In this document: piece after piece, positions 62,781-64,000 of the stretch
How positions within the stretch are numbered: the first letter of the stretch is position 1
Layout of the letters: each line of letters begins with the position of its first letter
Origin: Paracyclopina nana
Taxonomy: Eukaryota; Arthropoda; Copepoda; Cyclopoida; Cyclopettidae
Length of the DNA stretch: 64,000 nt
Assembly (NCBI GenBank): GCA_019096065.1
Contig: JAGUCH010000006.1
Span: forward strand, 1,570,001 to 1,634,000
Direction of reading: 5' to 3'
Notes under the pieces: generated by a model
What the model was told of the DNA's origin: nothing
Databases searched by the model: none
What the model saw: only the letters and a program-made list of their open reading frames with translations
Translations under genes and position numbers: made by a program

Positions 62781-63000
62781 GGCTGGGTTCACCTACAAAA
62801 TTATGGCATAATTTTGAGCAAAATTACGCTGATATTTGCCTATTTGAGAGGTGACAAAACAACTTTTTTACATTTTTCTTCAAAATTGTACTATTAAATT
62901 AAGGCTAATCAAAAATATTCAGCCAAAAACCCTGAACTTATCTCTGTTCAGTAATAAATTATGCCATAATTTCGGCCGTAATTTGGAGGTGAACCGGGCC
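62781..63000. mobile_element. MITE, PIF/Harbinger (Tourist)-like, divergent copy 3
   Basis: A 220-bp element flanked by TAA (62778-62780 and 63001-63003). The ends are GGCTGGGTTCACCT and, inward from the right, GGCCCGGTTCACCT, followed by AAATTATGGC-like inverted sequence. The interior differs from copies 1 and 2, but end motif, size and target site are the same family type. Confidence 0.75.
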
Positions 63001-63003
63001 TAA

Positions 63004-64000
63004 GGTTGTCTTCTGACAAAAAGAGGCAAGCATTTTTTATGCAAAATAGTTGCTTAAGAAAAGCTCTGACGTGTACATTGCCTCTAAGTTATGATAAATT
63101 GCCAATTCTGCAACAAAATTGCTGAGTAAATTGAGTTTGCCAAAATTAAGAAAAACTACTTCTCTGAGTTTACAATACATAGGATAATTTCTCATACTTT
63201 TGCCGCGCCACAGAAAAGCAAAGTAAATGCCAAGAGAAAGAAGGATGTAGAGATGATTATGGTGAAAGATAGGAGTATCAGTAGCTGGCAATGAGCACTT
63301 CCAATATTCCTCAAACTATGCGACGTACACACAGAATATTGGTTTATCAGCTATTATTATCAGATTATGTATCACACTGCTACAATCTGAGGTGAAGTAA
63401 AAAAGTGTAACTATTGGCTGCATACAATCCTGGCTCGATGAGTAAAAAAGTTCGCTTATCAAAGGCCCTATAAGGCAAATGAGGCAATCTCTCTGTACAT
63501 GTTACTATTGGAAACTTTCAACTAGTGAATTATAGATAGGGAGGAGATTTTCAAAAGGAAAATCAATTTTCACATGGTATATTTAGCAATTCAATGCACC
63601 AAGAGCAAAAAATGAATCGTGAGAACATCTTCTCCAACTTCATTGTAAAAGTTTTATTCCAATTGCTACCTAATGATTGTTAATTGCTTAATTCGGGCAA
63701 GCAAAGGTGGAAAAGTCGAGAAGATGCTACCAATTTTTATCCATTGGTGGCATATGCTTCAAACGAGGAATTCCCAAGACACAAACAAAGTTTTAGAGGA
63801 GCCTGCTGCAAGACAGCTGGCTTAATTTTTATAGGCAGCCTCTATTAAAAGTTTTTGGGAAAGCTTCCAGTTGATAAATCTTGGCTCGAAATAAACTCTC
63901 AAGAAAAAGTCGCAACCATATGTTACGTCCTTTTCATCAACATCTTATGCTAATCAGACACTATCTGCTACATGATGCTGTTTTCTACATAGGGGTATCC
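63004..64000. other. mGluR intron or intergenic, no gene seen
   Basis: AT-rich with no recognised exon on either strand up to the window edge. Confidence 0.4.

Overview
This window is eukaryotic nuclear DNA, almost certainly from an arthropod. Genes are split by GT-AG introns, many only 53-61 nt long, and the recognisable proteins are animal ones: an NR2C/Hr78 nuclear receptor, an insect-type (group II-like) metabotropic glutamate receptor, quiescin sulfhydryl oxidase, a calmodulin-like protein, an F-box protein and a tyrosine/proline-rich cuticle-like secreted protein. The species cannot be named from sequence alone. A non-insect arthropod such as a crustacean would fit, but that is inference. 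All exon chains were joined by hand, by reading frame and splice phase. No tool was run.

Layout. 1-3525 (minus): thirteen consecutive exons of an unbroken zinc-finger plus DDE-type transposase gene that runs off the left edge. 3570-4860 and 7015-7820: repeat-rich arms, partly inverted copies of each other. They flank two small convergent genes: a single-pass membrane protein with a possible prenylation box (5194-5718, plus) and a tiny PDZ-like protein (6150-6591, minus). 11039-11749 (plus): a small secreted or membrane protein. 14880-16816 (minus): an F-box protein. 17579-19618 (plus): three weak candidate exons whose phases fit the nuclear receptor downstream. 30966-41049 (plus): the complete nine-exon NR2C/Hr78 receptor, with a 6.5-kb first intron holding a Mutator-like foldback element. 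42164-43011 (minus): the cuticle-like secreted protein. 44243-45999 (minus): the calmodulin-like gene with two tandem alternative last exons. 47264-50014 (plus): the complete nine-exon QSOX gene. 58869-60881 (plus): the first six coding exons of an mGluR that continues past the right edge.

The large gaps (19.6-30.9 kb, 31.1-37.6 kb, 50.0-58.8 kb, 60.9-64.0 kb) hold no gene I can support. They contain CTG/CAG triplet runs and several families of small non-autonomous DNA transposons. Three ~220-bp elements share GTTCACCT-type ends and TAA target duplications (PIF/Harbinger-like). Two have GGGCG-type ends. One has AACCCGG ends. One is a 720-bp element with ~130-bp inverted ends and a 9-bp target duplication.

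The genes are not a functional cluster; they are ordinary neighbours. The most interesting items are the intact multi-exon transposase-derived gene, the swappable C-lobe exons of the calmodulin-like gene, the possible distant promoter of Hr78, and the two small genes held between repeat arms.
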